DNA from: Sphingomonas echinoides ATCC 14820
GTDB lineage: Bacteria > Pseudomonadota > Alphaproteobacteria > Sphingomonadales > Sphingomonadaceae
DNA length: 64,000 nucleotides
Assembly: GCF_000241465.1 (NCBI RefSeq)
Contig: NZ_JH584235.1
Span: forward strand, 3,715,718 to 3,779,717
Reading direction: 5' to 3'
Below are positions 43,107 to 52,558 of this stretch, piece by piece. Every line of letters starts with the position of its first letter. The stretch's first letter is position 1. The notes below the pieces were generated by a model, which was given only the letters and a program-made list of their open reading frames with translations, did not search any database and had not been told where the DNA came from. Position numbers and translations under genes: made by a program.

Positions 43107-44389
43107 GAACGGGCGTCGAGCGCGACGTAATCGCGCTGCGTCGGGCCGGTGTAGAGCTGACGCGGACGGCCGATCTTCTGCTCCGGATCGGCGATCATTT
43201 CATTCCACTGCGCGACCCAGCCGACGGTGCGGGCGAGCGCGAACAGGGCGGTGAACATCGTCGTCGGGAAGCCGATCGCCGAGAGAATGACGCCCGAATA
43301 GAAGTCAACGTTCGGGAACAGCTTCTTCTCGATGAAATACGGGTCGCTCAGCGCCATTTCTTCGAGCTTCAGCGCGACGTCGAACACGGGGTCCGACACC
43401 TTCATCGCGGCGAACACTTCGCGCACGGTCTGCTGCATCACGGTCGCGCGCGGATCGTAATTCTTGTACACGCGGTGGCCGAACCCCATCAGGCGGAACG
43501 GATCGTTCTTGTCCTTGGCGCGCGCGATATATTCGGGGATGCGGTCGACCGTGCCGATTTCGCGCAGCATGTTGAGCGCGGCTTCGTTGGCACCGCCATG
43601 CGCCGGGCCCCACAGGCAGGCGATGCCCGCTGCGATGCACGCGAACGGATTGGCACCCGACGAGCCGGCAAGGCGCACGGTCGAGGTCGACGCGTTCTGC
43701 TCATGGTCGGCGTGGAGGATGAAGATGCGGTCCATCGCCTTTTCGATCACCGGATCGACGACATATTCCTCGGCCGGAACACCGAAGGTCATGCGCAGGA
43801 AGTTGCCGGTGTAGCTCAGCTCGTTCTTGGGGTGCATGAACGGCTGGCCGATCGAATATTTATACGCCATCGCGGCGATCGTCGGCATCTTGGCAATCAG
43901 GCGATGGCTCGCGATCATGCGCTGCTGCGGATCGGTGATGTCGGCCGAATCCTGATAGAAGGCCGACAGCGCGCCGACGACACCGCACATGATCGCCATC
44001 GGATGCGCATCGCGACGGAAACCGCGATAGAAGGTTGCGAGTTGTTCGTGCAGCATCGTGTGGCGGCTGATCGTGTAGGTGAACTTGTCGAGCTCGTCCT
44101 TGGTCGGCAGCTCGCCGTTCAGCAGGAGATGGCACACCTCCATGAAGCTCGACTGTTCGGCCAACTGCCCGATCGGGTAACCGCGGTGCAGCAGCACGCC
44201 TTCGTCGCCGTCGATATAGGTGATCGCCGAATCGCAGCTTGCGGTCGAGGTGAAGCCCGGATCGTAGGTGAACATGCCGGTCTGGGCATACAGCTTTCGA
44301 ATATCGATCACGTCTGGACCCACGCTACCGTGCAGGACCTTCAAATCGAGATCCTTGTCCGCGGCGTTCAGCTTGACAGTGTCAGTCAT
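43103..44389 (-). CDS. gltA: Citrate synthase
   Basis: This 428-residue TCA-cycle enzyme condenses oxaloacetate with acetyl-CoA. Catalytic residues lie in [10 protein letters not shown] (His), [14 protein letters not shown] (His) and a [11 protein letters not shown] segment (Asp). The length and the N-terminal beta region match the type II, NADH-sensitive hexameric class. The ATG at 44389 is standard. It lies 20 bp downstream of gltX on the same strand, giving a gltX-gltA order that fits sphingomonads. Confidence 0.97.
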   Translation of the reverse strand: MTDTVKLNAADKDLDLKVLHGSVGPDVIDIRKLYAQTGMFTYDPGFTSTASCDSAITYIDGDEGVLLHRGYPIGQLAEQSSFMEVCHLLLNGELPTKDELDKFTYTISRHTMLHEQLATFYRGFRRDAHPMAIMCGVVGALSAFYQDSADITDPQQRMIASHRLIAKMPTIAAMAYKYSIGQPFMHPKNELSYTGNFLRMTFGVPAEEYVVDPVIEKAMDRIFILHADHEQNASTSTVRLAGSSGANPFACIAAGIACLWGPAHGGANEAALNMLREIGTVDRIPEYIARAKDKNDPFRLMGFGHRVYKNYDPRATVMQQTVREVFAAMKVSDPVFDVALKLEEMALSDPYFIEKKLFPNVDFYSGVILSAIGFPTTMFTALFALARTVGWVAQWNEMIADPEQKIGRPRQLYTGPTQRDYVALDARS

Positions 44390-44409
44390 CGGTCGTCCTT
44401 TCGTGACGT

Positions 44410-45882
44410 CTATGCGGCCATCTGGTCGGCGATACGCCCCAGGCTCTCGTCGCGCCCGAGCAAGTCGAGCACGTCGAAGATCCCAGGCGAGGTCTTGCGT
44501 CCGGTCAGTGCGGCGCGCAGCGGTTGCGCGACTTGACCGAGCTTGACCCCTGCATCGTCGGCGACCTGCCGAACCGCAGCTTCGAGCGCCTCCGTATCCC
44601 AGTCTTCGACCGCGTCAAGCGCCGCGTGCACCTGCGCGAGCAATGCGGGGGCAGAACCCGACAGCAGCGCTGTCGCATCATGGTCCATCGCAAGCGGGCG
44701 GGTGCGAAAAAGAAAGGCAGCGCCGCTGGCCAATTCATTGAGATTGGCTGCGCGCGGTTTCAGCGATGCCATGCTGCGACGCAGAAGATCGAGCTGTTCG
44801 GCGTTCGGCGTGATCTCGAGTCGCGGTGCCACCAACTCGGCCAGGCGCGCATCGTCGGCCTGTCGAATATACTGACCGTTCAAATTTTCGAGTTTCTTCA
44901 AATCGAAGCGCGCGGGCGATTTGCCAACGCCGTCGAGATCGAACCACTCGATCGCCTGGTCGCGGCTGATGACCTCGTCATCGCCATGCCCCCAGCCGAG
45001 CCGCAGCAGATAATTCTCCAGCGCTTCGGGCAGGATGCCGAGTTCGTCGCGATAGAATTCGACGCCGACGGCACCGTGGCGCTTGGACATCTTGGCACCG
45101 TCCGACCCGTGGATCAGCGGGATGTGCGCATAGACCGGGTCGGGCCAGCCGCCCTCGATCGCGTTCATCGCGCGCAGGATGGGAAGCTGGCGGAAGGCGT
45201 TGTTGAGATGGTCGTCGCCGCGGATGATGTGCGTCACGCCCATGTCGTGATCGTCCACCACCACTGCCAGCATATAGGTCGGCGTGCCGTCCGAGCGCAG
45301 CAGGACGAAATCGTCGAGCTCGGCATTCTGCACGGTAACGCTGCCCTGGACACGGTCCTCGATCGTGGTGGCACCCTCGCGCGGGGCCTTCAGCCGCACG
45401 ACGAACGGCGCCCCCTCGGGCGCTTCCTCGGGCGAACGGTCGCGCCAGCGGCCGTCATAGCGCATTGGCCTGCCCGCCGCCTTCTGCGCCTCGCGCATTT
45501 CGGTCAGCTCGTCGGCGGTGGCGAAACATTTATATGCCTGGCCGGCCGCCAGCAATTGATAGGCGACTTCGGCATGACGCGCGGCGCGCGAGAATTGGAA
45601 GACTTCCTCGCCGTCCCAATCGAGCCCGAGCCAGCGCATCGATGTCAAAATCGCGTCGATCGCGGGCTGGGTCGAGCGCGCACGATCGGTATCTTCGATG
45701 CGCAGCAGGAACTTGCCGCCATGGTGACGCGCGTAGAGCCAGTTGAACAAGGCGGTACGCGCCCCGCCAATGTGCAGGAAGCCGGTCGGCGACGGTGCGA
45801 ACCGGGTGACGACCGTGGCGTCATTGGGGGTGGTGGTGGCGCCGACGGCGGGGGCCGTGGCGGGATCAGATATTGCGCTCAA
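44410..45882 (-). CDS. gltX: Glutamyl-tRNA synthetase
   Basis: This 490-residue class I synthetase charges tRNA-Glu. The HIGH-type motif is [20 protein letters not shown] and the KMSKS-type motif is KMSKRHG. The C-terminal anticodon-binding helical domain ends at DQMAA. The start is TTG at 45880-45882, with GGGAG 9 nt upstream; no in-frame ATG precedes the catalytic domain. Its start lies only 28 bp from the divergent comEC start, so the two promoters must overlap. Downstream is gltA. Confidence 0.96.
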   Translation of the reverse strand: MSAISDPATAPAVGATTTPNDATVVTRFAPSPTGFLHIGGARTALFNWLYARHHGGKFLLRIEDTDRARSTQPAIDAILTSMRWLGLDWDGEEVFQFSRAARHAEVAYQLLAAGQAYKCFATADELTEMREAQKAAGRPMRYDGRWRDRSPEEAPEGAPFVVRLKAPREGATTIEDRVQGSVTVQNAELDDFVLLRSDGTPTYMLAVVVDDHDMGVTHIIRGDDHLNNAFRQLPILRAMNAIEGGWPDPVYAHIPLIHGSDGAKMSKRHGAVGVEFYRDELGILPEALENYLLRLGWGHGDDEVISRDQAIEWFDLDGVGKSPARFDLKKLENLNGQYIRQADDARLAELVAPRLEITPNAEQLDLLRRSMASLKPRAANLNELASGAAFLFRTRPLAMDHDATALLSGSAPALLAQVHAALDAVEDWDTEALEAAVRQVADDAGVKLGQVAQPLRAALTGRKTSPGIFDVLDLLGRDESLGRIADQMAA

Positions 45883-45910
45883 TCGCGCATACTCCCAGAC
45901 TTAAGGATGG

Positions 45911-48136
45911 ATGGCCGGTTCAGCCTTGAGCGCCCCTAGCACGCACCTTCCCGCGCTTCAAATCGGCGTGCTTCGGGGGTTTGCCGCCGTCAATGCCCGA
46001 CTCGAGCGGTGGCTGGAGGCGGAGCGCGACCAACTGGCCTTGTGGGTGCCGGTCGCCTTGGGCGCGGGGATCGCTTTGTGGTTCGTGCTGCCCGACCCGG
46101 CGGCTTGGCGTGCGGCGGGGTGCCTCGCACTGGCGGTGGCGCTTGGCGGCGTGGCGTTCGCGCGACATGGCCGCGCGGCGCGGGTGGTCGCGGTGGGCGG
46201 GTTTTGCGTCTTGCTTGGGCTGGCACTGATCTGGAGCCGCTCGGAGCGAGTCGCGGCGGGTGTGCTTGCCCGCCCGACGATCGCGACCTTCACCGCGCGG
46301 GTCGAGCGAGTCGAGCCGCTGGTGGCGCGGGGTCTTGTGCGCGTGCGGCTCGCGCCGATCCGGGTGCTGGCGGTGCCCGAGCGGCGCGGGCCGCCGCAGC
46401 CATTGCCGACGCTGCCTGCACATCTTCGCGTCAATCTGACCGAGGCCGATGTTCCAGTCGGGCTGGTGCCGGGGGCGACGCTGTTGCTGTCGGCGCGGTT
46501 GATGCCGCCGCCCGAGCCGGCCGTGCCCGGAGCCTATGATTACGCCCGCACCGCCTGGTTTGACGGGATCGGCGCGACCGGGCGTGGCTTCGCGCCGATC
46601 CGCATCATCGCTGGCGGTGGTACGGCGGCGGAAGTTGGGCTGCGCGTGCGATTGTCGCAGCATATTCAGGCGCAAGCGGGCGGGGGCGGGGCCGGGGGCA
46701 TTGCCGCCGCGCTGGCAACAGGCGACCAGGGCAGCATCCCGATGGCCGATAATGAGGCGATGCGTCGTTCGGGCCTTGCGCATCTGCTCTCGGTCAGCGG
46801 CTTGCACATCACGGCGGCGGTCGGCGCAGTGATGGTGCTGGTGATGCGGCTGCTCGCGCTCAGCCCGTGGCTGGCCTTGCGCTGGCGCTTGCCGCTGATT
46901 GCAGCGGGGGCGGGGGCGCTCGCGGCGATCGGCTACACGCTGCTGACCGGTGCCGAAGTGCCGACGATCCGATCGTGCGTCGCCGCGCTGTTCGTGCTCA
47001 TCGCGCTCGCGCTGGGGCGCGAGGCGTTGACGCTGCGGCTGGTCGCGGCGGGCGCGGTGGTGGTGTTGCTGCTCTATCCCGAGGCGCTGGCGGGTCCGAG
47101 CTTCCAATTGTCTTTTGCCGCCGTCGCTTCGATTATCGCGCTTAACGAACATCCGACGGTGCGCGGCTGGTTCGGCCCGCGCGAGCAATCGCGGCTGGCG
47201 AAGCTCGCGCGCGAACTCGCGTCCTTATTGTTGACTGGCCTTGTCGTGGAACTGGCGCTGCTGCCGATTTCGCTGTTCCACTTTCAGAAAGCCGGGGTGT
47301 ACGGCGCGGTCGCCAATATCGTGGCGATACCACTGACCACCTTCGTGACGATGCCGCTGGAAGCGCTGGCATTGCTGTTCGATTGCATCGGCGCGGGGGC
47401 ACCGTTCTGGTGGGCGACGGCGCGCTCGCTCGATCTGTTGCTGTGGATCGCGCACACCACCGCCGCCGTTCCGGGATCGGTCGCGCCGTTGCCCGCCATG
47501 CCGGGCGCGGCTTACGCCCTGATGGTGGTGGGTGGCCTGTGGCTGGCTTTATGGCGCACGCGCTGGCGGCGGTTGGGGCTCTTGCCGCTGGCGGCGGGCG
47601 CGCTGTGGGCGCTGCTGACGCCCGCGCCCGACGTGCTCGTGACGGGCGATGGTCGCCACGTCGCGATCCGCACCGGGCGTGGTGATCTGGCGCTGCTGCG
47701 CGACCGTATCGGGGATTACACCGCCGACATGCTGGCCGAGAATGGCGGGATTGAGGACCTACCGGTGCTGATGTCCGAGCAGCCCGAGGCGCGCTGCAGC
47801 CGCGACCTGTGCCTGATGACGCGCCGCGCGGGCGACCGCGACTGGCGCATCCTCGCGACGCGCAGCGCCTACCTCGTCCCCGCGCCCGATCTGATCGCGG
47901 CGTGCGCCGAGGCCGACATCGTCATCAGCGAACGCCGCCTGCCGCGCCGCTGCGCACCGCGCTGGCTAAGGCTTGATCGCGCGACGCTGGCGCGCAGCGG
48001 CGGCGTGGCGATCGCGCTGGGCACGGCCTCGGTGCGGACCGTCCGTCATGCGGGCGACCGGCATCCTTGGGTGACGATGCCGGTATCATCGAAGCTGTCG
48101 CGGTTCCGCAAAGGGAACAAGGCTCGCCGCCGCTGA
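45911..48136 (+). CDS. comEC: ComEC/Rec2 family competence membrane protein
   Basis: This 741-residue inner-membrane protein is the DNA-uptake channel in competent bacteria. An N-terminal DUF4131 region with three helices precedes the competence domain, whose signature is RSGLAHLLSVSGLHITAAVG followed by about ten helices. The C-terminal part (about 590-740) corresponds to the beta-lactamase-like domain but lacks its HxHxDH metal motif, so nuclease activity is doubtful. No other competence genes are nearby. It may be silent or used in an unrecognised uptake system. Confidence 0.9.
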   Translation: MAGSALSAPSTHLPALQIGVLRGFAAVNARLERWLEAERDQLALWVPVALGAGIALWFVLPDPAAWRAAGCLALAVALGGVAFARHGRAARVVAVGGFCVLLGLALIWSRSERVAAGVLARPTIATFTARVERVEPLVARGLVRVRLAPIRVLAVPERRGPPQPLPTLPAHLRVNLTEADVPVGLVPGATLLLSARLMPPPEPAVPGAYDYARTAWFDGIGATGRGFAPIRIIAGGGTAAEVGLRVRLSQHIQAQAGGGGAGGIAAALATGDQGSIPMADNEAMRRSGLAHLLSVSGLHITAAVGAVMVLVMRLLALSPWLALRWRLPLIAAGAGALAAIGYTLLTGAEVPTIRSCVAALFVLIALALGREALTLRLVAAGAVVVLLLYPEALAGPSFQLSFAAVASIIALNEHPTVRGWFGPREQSRLAKLARELASLLLTGLVVELALLPISLFHFQKAGVYGAVANIVAIPLTTFVTMPLEALALLFDCIGAGAPFWWATARSLDLLLWIAHTTAAVPGSVAPLPAMPGAAYALMVVGGLWLALWRTRWRRLGLLPLAAGALWALLTPAPDVLVTGDGRHVAIRTGRGDLALLRDRIGDYTADMLAENGGIEDLPVLMSEQPEARCSRDLCLMTRRAGDRDWRILATRSAYLVPAPDLIAACAEADIVISERRLPRRCAPRWLRLDRATLARSGGVAIALGTASVRTVRHAGDRHPWVTMPVSSKLSRFRKGNKARRR

Positions 48137-48197
48137 GGGCGGTCGATTTCGCTTTGGGTCGGGGGTGAGTTAGCCAGCGGCGCGGCGCTTCGGCCTT

Positions 48198-49028
48198 TTA
48201 TTTGATTGGAGCCAGCGTGATGGAGCTACCTTTCACCACCCATACCGTTTTGGGCGCAGTCCCCACAAACAGCGGCATATGCAGATTGTAGGAGGTAAAA
48301 ACATGGATCTCGGTCGGAACTGGGTCGAGCAAATGCGTGGTCATGAAGCCTTCTGCTGTTGCACCCGGTGGCAGTTTGGGGGGCTTCATCGCGAGACAAC
48401 TGACATTAAACGGACGGGAAGACAGCACGTGTCCGTCCGGCGCAACGACGACGCGATAGTTGCCTCCCATCACGTAGGTGGCGGCATCCTGCTGGGCCGT
48501 CAGCAAGTAGACCGCGACTGGCCCCCCATTGGGCGACGGTAGCACGACCGTATTGAACGGTGCTGGCGTGCACGGTTCGTACTTTTGCGCCTTCGCGCGT
48601 TCGACCGCTATCTCGCGTGCGTGCGCGAGGAAGGCTTGCGACGGGGTGAGCGCTACCGGTTGGGGCAATTGTTCCTGACGCACCACCTTTCCGCCACGAA
48701 CATCGGCGACGAAAAAGGCCTGGGCGGTTGCATTGCTCCCGCGGTAGTAGGTCACGTGCAAGGTTTGCTCGTCGGACACTTCGACGACATATCCGCCCAC
48801 GCCGGTCAGTTGATCTTTCGGGACTGCGGCCATCAGCGCATCGGTGCTGACCCAGGCCGCACGATCGAAACCGTAAATTAGCCTCCCGGTGTTGGACGCG
48901 TGCGCGATGCGCTGCTCGTTGGAAGGCGCGGTTGGGGAAGGCGCGGTTGATCCCGGAACGGCAGATGGAGGCCTGCCCGCATCCTGACCGGGGACCGCCG
49001 AGATTAAAGCGATCAAAGGCAATAGCAT
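48198..49028 (-). CDS. Secreted protein, function unknown
   Basis: This 276-residue protein has an N-terminal hydrophobic signal (MLLPLIALISAVPG) and a Pro/Ser/Ala-rich linker, then a domain with GRLIYGFDRAAWVSTDALMA, VGGYVVEVSDEQTLHVTYY and NTVVLPSPNGGPVAVYLLT. GGAG precedes the ATG at a good distance. Base composition is visibly less GC-rich than the flanking comEC and lexA genes, a hint of different origin. I recognise no named family. Confidence 0.78.
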   Translation of the reverse strand: MLLPLIALISAVPGQDAGRPPSAVPGSTAPSPTAPSNEQRIAHASNTGRLIYGFDRAAWVSTDALMAAVPKDQLTGVGGYVVEVSDEQTLHVTYYRGSNATAQAFFVADVRGGKVVRQEQLPQPVALTPSQAFLAHAREIAVERAKAQKYEPCTPAPFNTVVLPSPNGGPVAVYLLTAQQDAATYVMGGNYRVVVAPDGHVLSSRPFNVSCLAMKPPKLPPGATAEGFMTTHLLDPVPTEIHVFTSYNLHMPLFVGTAPKTVWVVKGSSITLAPIK

Positions 49029-49201
49029 CGGCTGTCTCCCGCAAAGACAGATACCTGACCTATGGTCTGTGGTTAGACAATGCCGGCACGAACAAAAAGC
49101 GTTCGCACCGTTTAAGATTGCTGGCCATCGCCAGAATCGACGTCAAACTTTTCTACATAGCGCTGTGTTTCGGTAGCGCTCGGCGACTGTCTACTTCTCC
49201 C

Positions 49202-49873
49202 TCAGTCGTACCGCCGCAAAATCCCGGCCAGCTTGCCCTGCACGCGCACTTGCGCGGGCGCATAACGCTGCGGGTCATACGCCCGGTTCGCCGGGTCGAG
49301 CCGGATCATCGCGCCTTCGCGGCGGAAGAATTTGAGCGTCGCTTCGCTGTCTTCGATCAGCGCCACGACGATCTCGCCGTCGCGCGCCACTTCCTGGCGC
49401 TTGATCAGCGCATAATCGCCATCCAAAATCCCGGCTTCGACCATCGAATCCCCGGCGACCTCCAGCGCATAATGCTCGCCACTGCCGAGCAAAGCGGCGG
49501 GGACGGCGAGCATCGAAGCACCTTCGAATGCCTCGATCGGCACACCGGCGGCGATGCGGCCGTGCAGCGGGATTTCGATCACGTCATTGGCAGGCTCGGG
49601 CATTGCGCGAACGTTGGCGGCGGGCGCAGCGGTGGTCTTGGTCGGCGTGTTGCTGCCGCGCTCGGGCATTTTAAGAACTTCGAGCGCGCGTGCGCGATTG
49701 GGCAGGCGGCGGATAAACTGGCGTTCCTCGAGCGCGCTGATCAGGCGGTGGACGCCCGATTTGGATTTGAGGTCGAGCGCTTCCTTCATTTCCTCGAACG
49801 AGGGCGACACGCCGGTTTCATCAAGCCGGTCGTTGATGAAGCAGATCAGCTCATGCTGCTTGCGCGTTAGCAT
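49202..49873 (-). CDS. lexA: SOS repressor LexA
   Basis: This 223-residue repressor has an N-terminal winged helix ([37 protein letters not shown]). The C-terminal autoprotease has the cleavage site Ala109-Gly110 (RIAAGVP) and the Ser143/Lys181 dyad ([14 protein letters not shown]). RecA-stimulated self-cleavage releases the SOS regulon. The ATG at 49873 was chosen over a longer frame. Three in-phase GAAC repeats 20 nt upstream show autorepression. moeA ends 72 bp upstream and both genes are on the same strand. Confidence 0.97.
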   Translation of the reverse strand: MLTRKQHELICFINDRLDETGVSPSFEEMKEALDLKSKSGVHRLISALEERQFIRRLPNRARALEVLKMPERGSNTPTKTTAAPAANVRAMPEPANDVIEIPLHGRIAAGVPIEAFEGASMLAVPAALLGSGEHYALEVAGDSMVEAGILDGDYALIKRQEVARDGEIVVALIEDSEATLKFFRREGAMIRLDPANRAYDPQRYAPAQVRVQGKLAGILRRYD

Positions 49874-49892
49874 CGCTCGGGCCCTTTCGTCG

Positions 49893-49918
49893 GAACAGAC
49901 TGCGAACCTATACGGAAC
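49893..49918 (-). promoter_or_regulatory. Triple LexA box upstream of lexA
   Basis: On the minus strand this reads GTTC-N7-GTTC-N7-GTTC, i.e. two overlapping copies of the alphaproteobacterial SOS box GTTCN7GTTC. Both spacings are exactly 7 nt. It lies 20-45 nt before the lexA start codon. Confidence 0.88.
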
Positions 49919-49944
49919 GAAAAATCGCGCGTCAAGCGTGGGCT

Positions 49945-51129
49945 TTAGGGGAGCGCGAGGATTTCCACCGAGTCGCCCGCTCCGGCCGCTGGCGCATGCG
50001 GCGCGCGCGCGATCAGGCAATCCGCCTCGGCAAGGGTCCGCAGCAACGAGGAGTCCTGGCGCTGTGCCACATACACGCGCCCATCGCGGGTTTGCGCCCG
50101 GAGATAATCCTGCCGCCGGTCATTGGCGGGCAGGGCCGCGCCCAGTATGGCGGTGCGTAAGACCGGCACGGCCGCGCGCGCGCCGCTCAGATGCGCGATC
50201 AGCGGGCGCAGGAACACCGTCGCGGTCACGAAGGCCGACACCGGGTTGCCGGGCAGGCCCAGTACCGTCATCCCGCGCAAGCGCCCCGCCAGCATCGGCT
50301 TGCCGGGCCGTAGCGCAATCCGCCAGAAATCGATCGTCCCGCCCGCAGCTTCCAGCGCCGGGCGGATTAGGTCATGGTCGCCGACCGAAGCGCCCCCGGT
50401 GGTGACGAGAATGTCGGCGTCCACCGCAGCAAAGGCGGCGGCGATGGCATCGAGCCGATCGGGCAGGATACCGAGCGGGAGGATGTCGACCGGTAAGTCG
50501 GCCAGCAACGCCGCCAGCATCACGCTGTTGGATTCGGGCAAGGCGTCGGGGGCACCGCTCGCCCCTGGGGCGACCAGTTCGTCACCGCTCGCGACCACCG
50601 CGACGCGCAACCGCCGCGCGACCGTCAGCGCGCCGTGCCCGGCGATCGCCGCCAGCGCGAGACGCGCTGCCGTCAGCCGCTCGCCCTTGGCGATGAGCAA
50701 CTCGCCGCTGGTGAAATCGAGCCCCTTGCGACGGATATTGCCGCCGCGCACCGGTCCGTCGCCGGACAGGGTAAGGCTGTCGCCGTCGCGGGCCGCTTCT
50801 TCCTGGACCAGCACGCTATCGGTGCCGGACGGGAGTGCCGCACCGGTGAAGATGCGCACGGCCTCCCGCGCGCCGCACGTCCCGTCAAAGGGCCGCCCGG
50901 CGGCGCTCTCGCCGATCACGCGCAGCGGGCCCGGCAAATCGTCGAACCGCACCGCATAGCCATCCATCGCCGACAGGTCGGCATAAGGCTGCGTGCGCAG
51001 CGCACAGACGTCGCTCGCCAGCCAGCGACCCGCTGCCGCCGCCAAAGGCACCGTTTCCGTCGCCACTGCGGTGCCCAGCGCGAACAGGCGCTCTTGCGCT
51101 TCGGACACAGAGATCAGGGGAGCGGGCAT
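49945..51129 (-). CDS. moeA: Molybdopterin molybdotransferase
   Basis: This 394-residue cytosolic enzyme inserts molybdate into adenylylated molybdopterin. Domains occur in the usual order: SAMDGYAVR with the swivelling domain, then the MPT-binding domain with [19 protein letters not shown] and [11 protein letters not shown], then the C-terminal barrel. The GLPGNPVS motif is intact. It lies upstream of lexA. Its usual partner moaC is 4.4 kb away, beyond three unrelated genes. Confidence 0.93.
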   Translation of the reverse strand: MPAPLISVSEAQERLFALGTAVATETVPLAAAAGRWLASDVCALRTQPYADLSAMDGYAVRFDDLPGPLRVIGESAAGRPFDGTCGAREAVRIFTGAALPSGTDSVLVQEEAARDGDSLTLSGDGPVRGGNIRRKGLDFTSGELLIAKGERLTAARLALAAIAGHGALTVARRLRVAVVASGDELVAPGASGAPDALPESNSVMLAALLADLPVDILPLGILPDRLDAIAAAFAAVDADILVTTGGASVGDHDLIRPALEAAGGTIDFWRIALRPGKPMLAGRLRGMTVLGLPGNPVSAFVTATVFLRPLIAHLSGARAAVPVLRTAILGAALPANDRRQDYLRAQTRDGRVYVAQRQDSSLLRTLAEADCLIARAPHAPAAGAGDSVEILALP

Positions 51130-51157
51130 AAGGCAGCTTTCAAACGTGTAAGGGGGA

Positions 51158-52213
51158 TCAGCGCGCCGCCAGGCGGGGCGTCGCGCTTGCCATCGTCAAG
51201 CGCGTGATCGTGCCGCCCGCATCGCCGCGCTGCACGTCGAACGTGCCGCCAAGCTGCCGGGCCAGTGTCGTCGCGATCGTCAGCCCGAGACTGGTCGGAA
51301 GCGTGATGTCAAAGTCGGTCGGCAAGCCCACGCCATTGTCGGTGACGGAGAGGTTCAACAGGCCGTCGGCGCTTTTAACACGGATGTCGATCTGCCCGGT
51401 TTCGCGGTCGGCAAAGCCGTGTTCGAACGCATTCGCCACCGCTTCCGCCAGGATCAAGGCGAGCGGGATCAGCGCGTTGGGATCGAGCACCATGTCCGCT
51501 TGCGCATCGACCCGGCACGCAATGCCGGGCTTGCCGCCGGCTTCGGCGAGATCGGCGACCAAATCGGTGACGAAACGATCCAGCGCGACCTGGCCACCGC
51601 TCACATCATAGAGCTGGCGCTGGATCCGGCCGATCAGCTGGACGCGGTGGACGGCGTTGTCGAGAATCTGCCGCGCCCCCGCATCGGTAAGGGCGCGACG
51701 CTGGACGCTGAGCAAGGCCGCAACCATCATCAGATTGTTCGACACACGATGTTGCAATTCGTTGAACAGCACATCGCTGCGCTCGACCAGATCCAGCCGC
51801 TGGGCCGCCAGTTCGCGCGTGCGCTCGCGTTCTTCGCGCAGCCGGGCATTGGCCTTTTGCATCATGTCGACCAGCGCAATATCGACCGCGACGACGCCGA
51901 TATAAAAGAGCAAGGCCGTCGCGGTGGGTGCCCCGATCTGAAAACTGAACAGCGGCGCGATGAAAAAGTACCAGGCGATGAGCCCGCACAGAATGGCCGA
52001 CAGCACGCCGGGCCCGCGACCCCAGAGAAAGGCCGAGATGATCACCGCCGGAAAGAAGGTGAGAAACGGAAATCCCGGCGGGAAATACGGGTTCAGCGCG
52101 CTGCGCAAAAGCCCGGCGAGAACAGCCGACAGCGCCGCGAAAACATAGGCAAGGATTGGGCGATCGGTCAGGAGCGGCAAACGTTCCAGCAGGTTCGGTC
52201 GTAGGTCATTCAT
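51158..52213 (-). CDS. Membrane histidine kinase, DUF4118 + HisKA_2
   Basis: This protein of about 351 residues starts with a DUF4118-type membrane region of four helices (about 20-120), as in KdpD-like sensors. A coiled linker follows, then the HisKA_2 H-box LFNELQHRVSNNLMMVAALL with phospho-His, and an ATPase domain with LAEAVANAFEHGF, VTDNGVGLP and SLGLTIATTLARQLGG. This H-box type is linked to general-stress PhyR signalling in relatives, but no phyR or ecf gene is nearby, so it is an orphan. The ATG at 52213 is preferred over the in-frame TTG at 52228. Confidence 0.88.
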   Translation of the reverse strand: MNDLRPNLLERLPLLTDRPILAYVFAALSAVLAGLLRSALNPYFPPGFPFLTFFPAVIISAFLWGRGPGVLSAILCGLIAWYFFIAPLFSFQIGAPTATALLFYIGVVAVDIALVDMMQKANARLREERERTRELAAQRLDLVERSDVLFNELQHRVSNNLMMVAALLSVQRRALTDAGARQILDNAVHRVQLIGRIQRQLYDVSGGQVALDRFVTDLVADLAEAGGKPGIACRVDAQADMVLDPNALIPLALILAEAVANAFEHGFADRETGQIDIRVKSADGLLNLSVTDNGVGLPTDFDITLPTSLGLTIATTLARQLGGTFDVQRGDAGGTITRLTMASATPRLAAR

Positions 52214-52558
52214 TCGGTCAGATACCAATTCCCTCAGGGCCGCGCAGTATTCTCGATCAAGATTCGGACACTCCGCCCGCTACCGTCGCGCATCCTACGC
52301 CATCGTATGACCGTGTCGCAAATGCGCGAACGGCGCGCGCGCGCGCCGGGGTAGTTGCACGGAAACCACAGTCGTGTGGCAATCCCGGGCTCCTGCCCAA
52401 ACTGTCACAATCGCGACATAATCTCGGCCTAGCCGCGCCTCAGCAACCAGACTGTACCAGTCGAAGACCGCTCAGAGCGCATCGCGCAGACACCCGCAAA
52501 GGGCGCTGCGCGCGTGTTGTCATGTCCGCAGTACGCTAAACTCAAAATGGGGAACATC
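52214..52558. other. Divergent region between the HisKA_2 kinase and the TonB receptor
   Basis: This 345-bp stretch has no gene. It contains an 18-bp alternating C/G palindrome at 52331-52348 (CGGCGCGCGCGCGCGCCG), able to form Z-DNA or a hairpin, and a small inverted repeat CCACA-GTCG-TGTGG at 52366-52379. Promoters for both flanking genes must lie here, but none was clear enough to mark. Confidence 0.55.
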
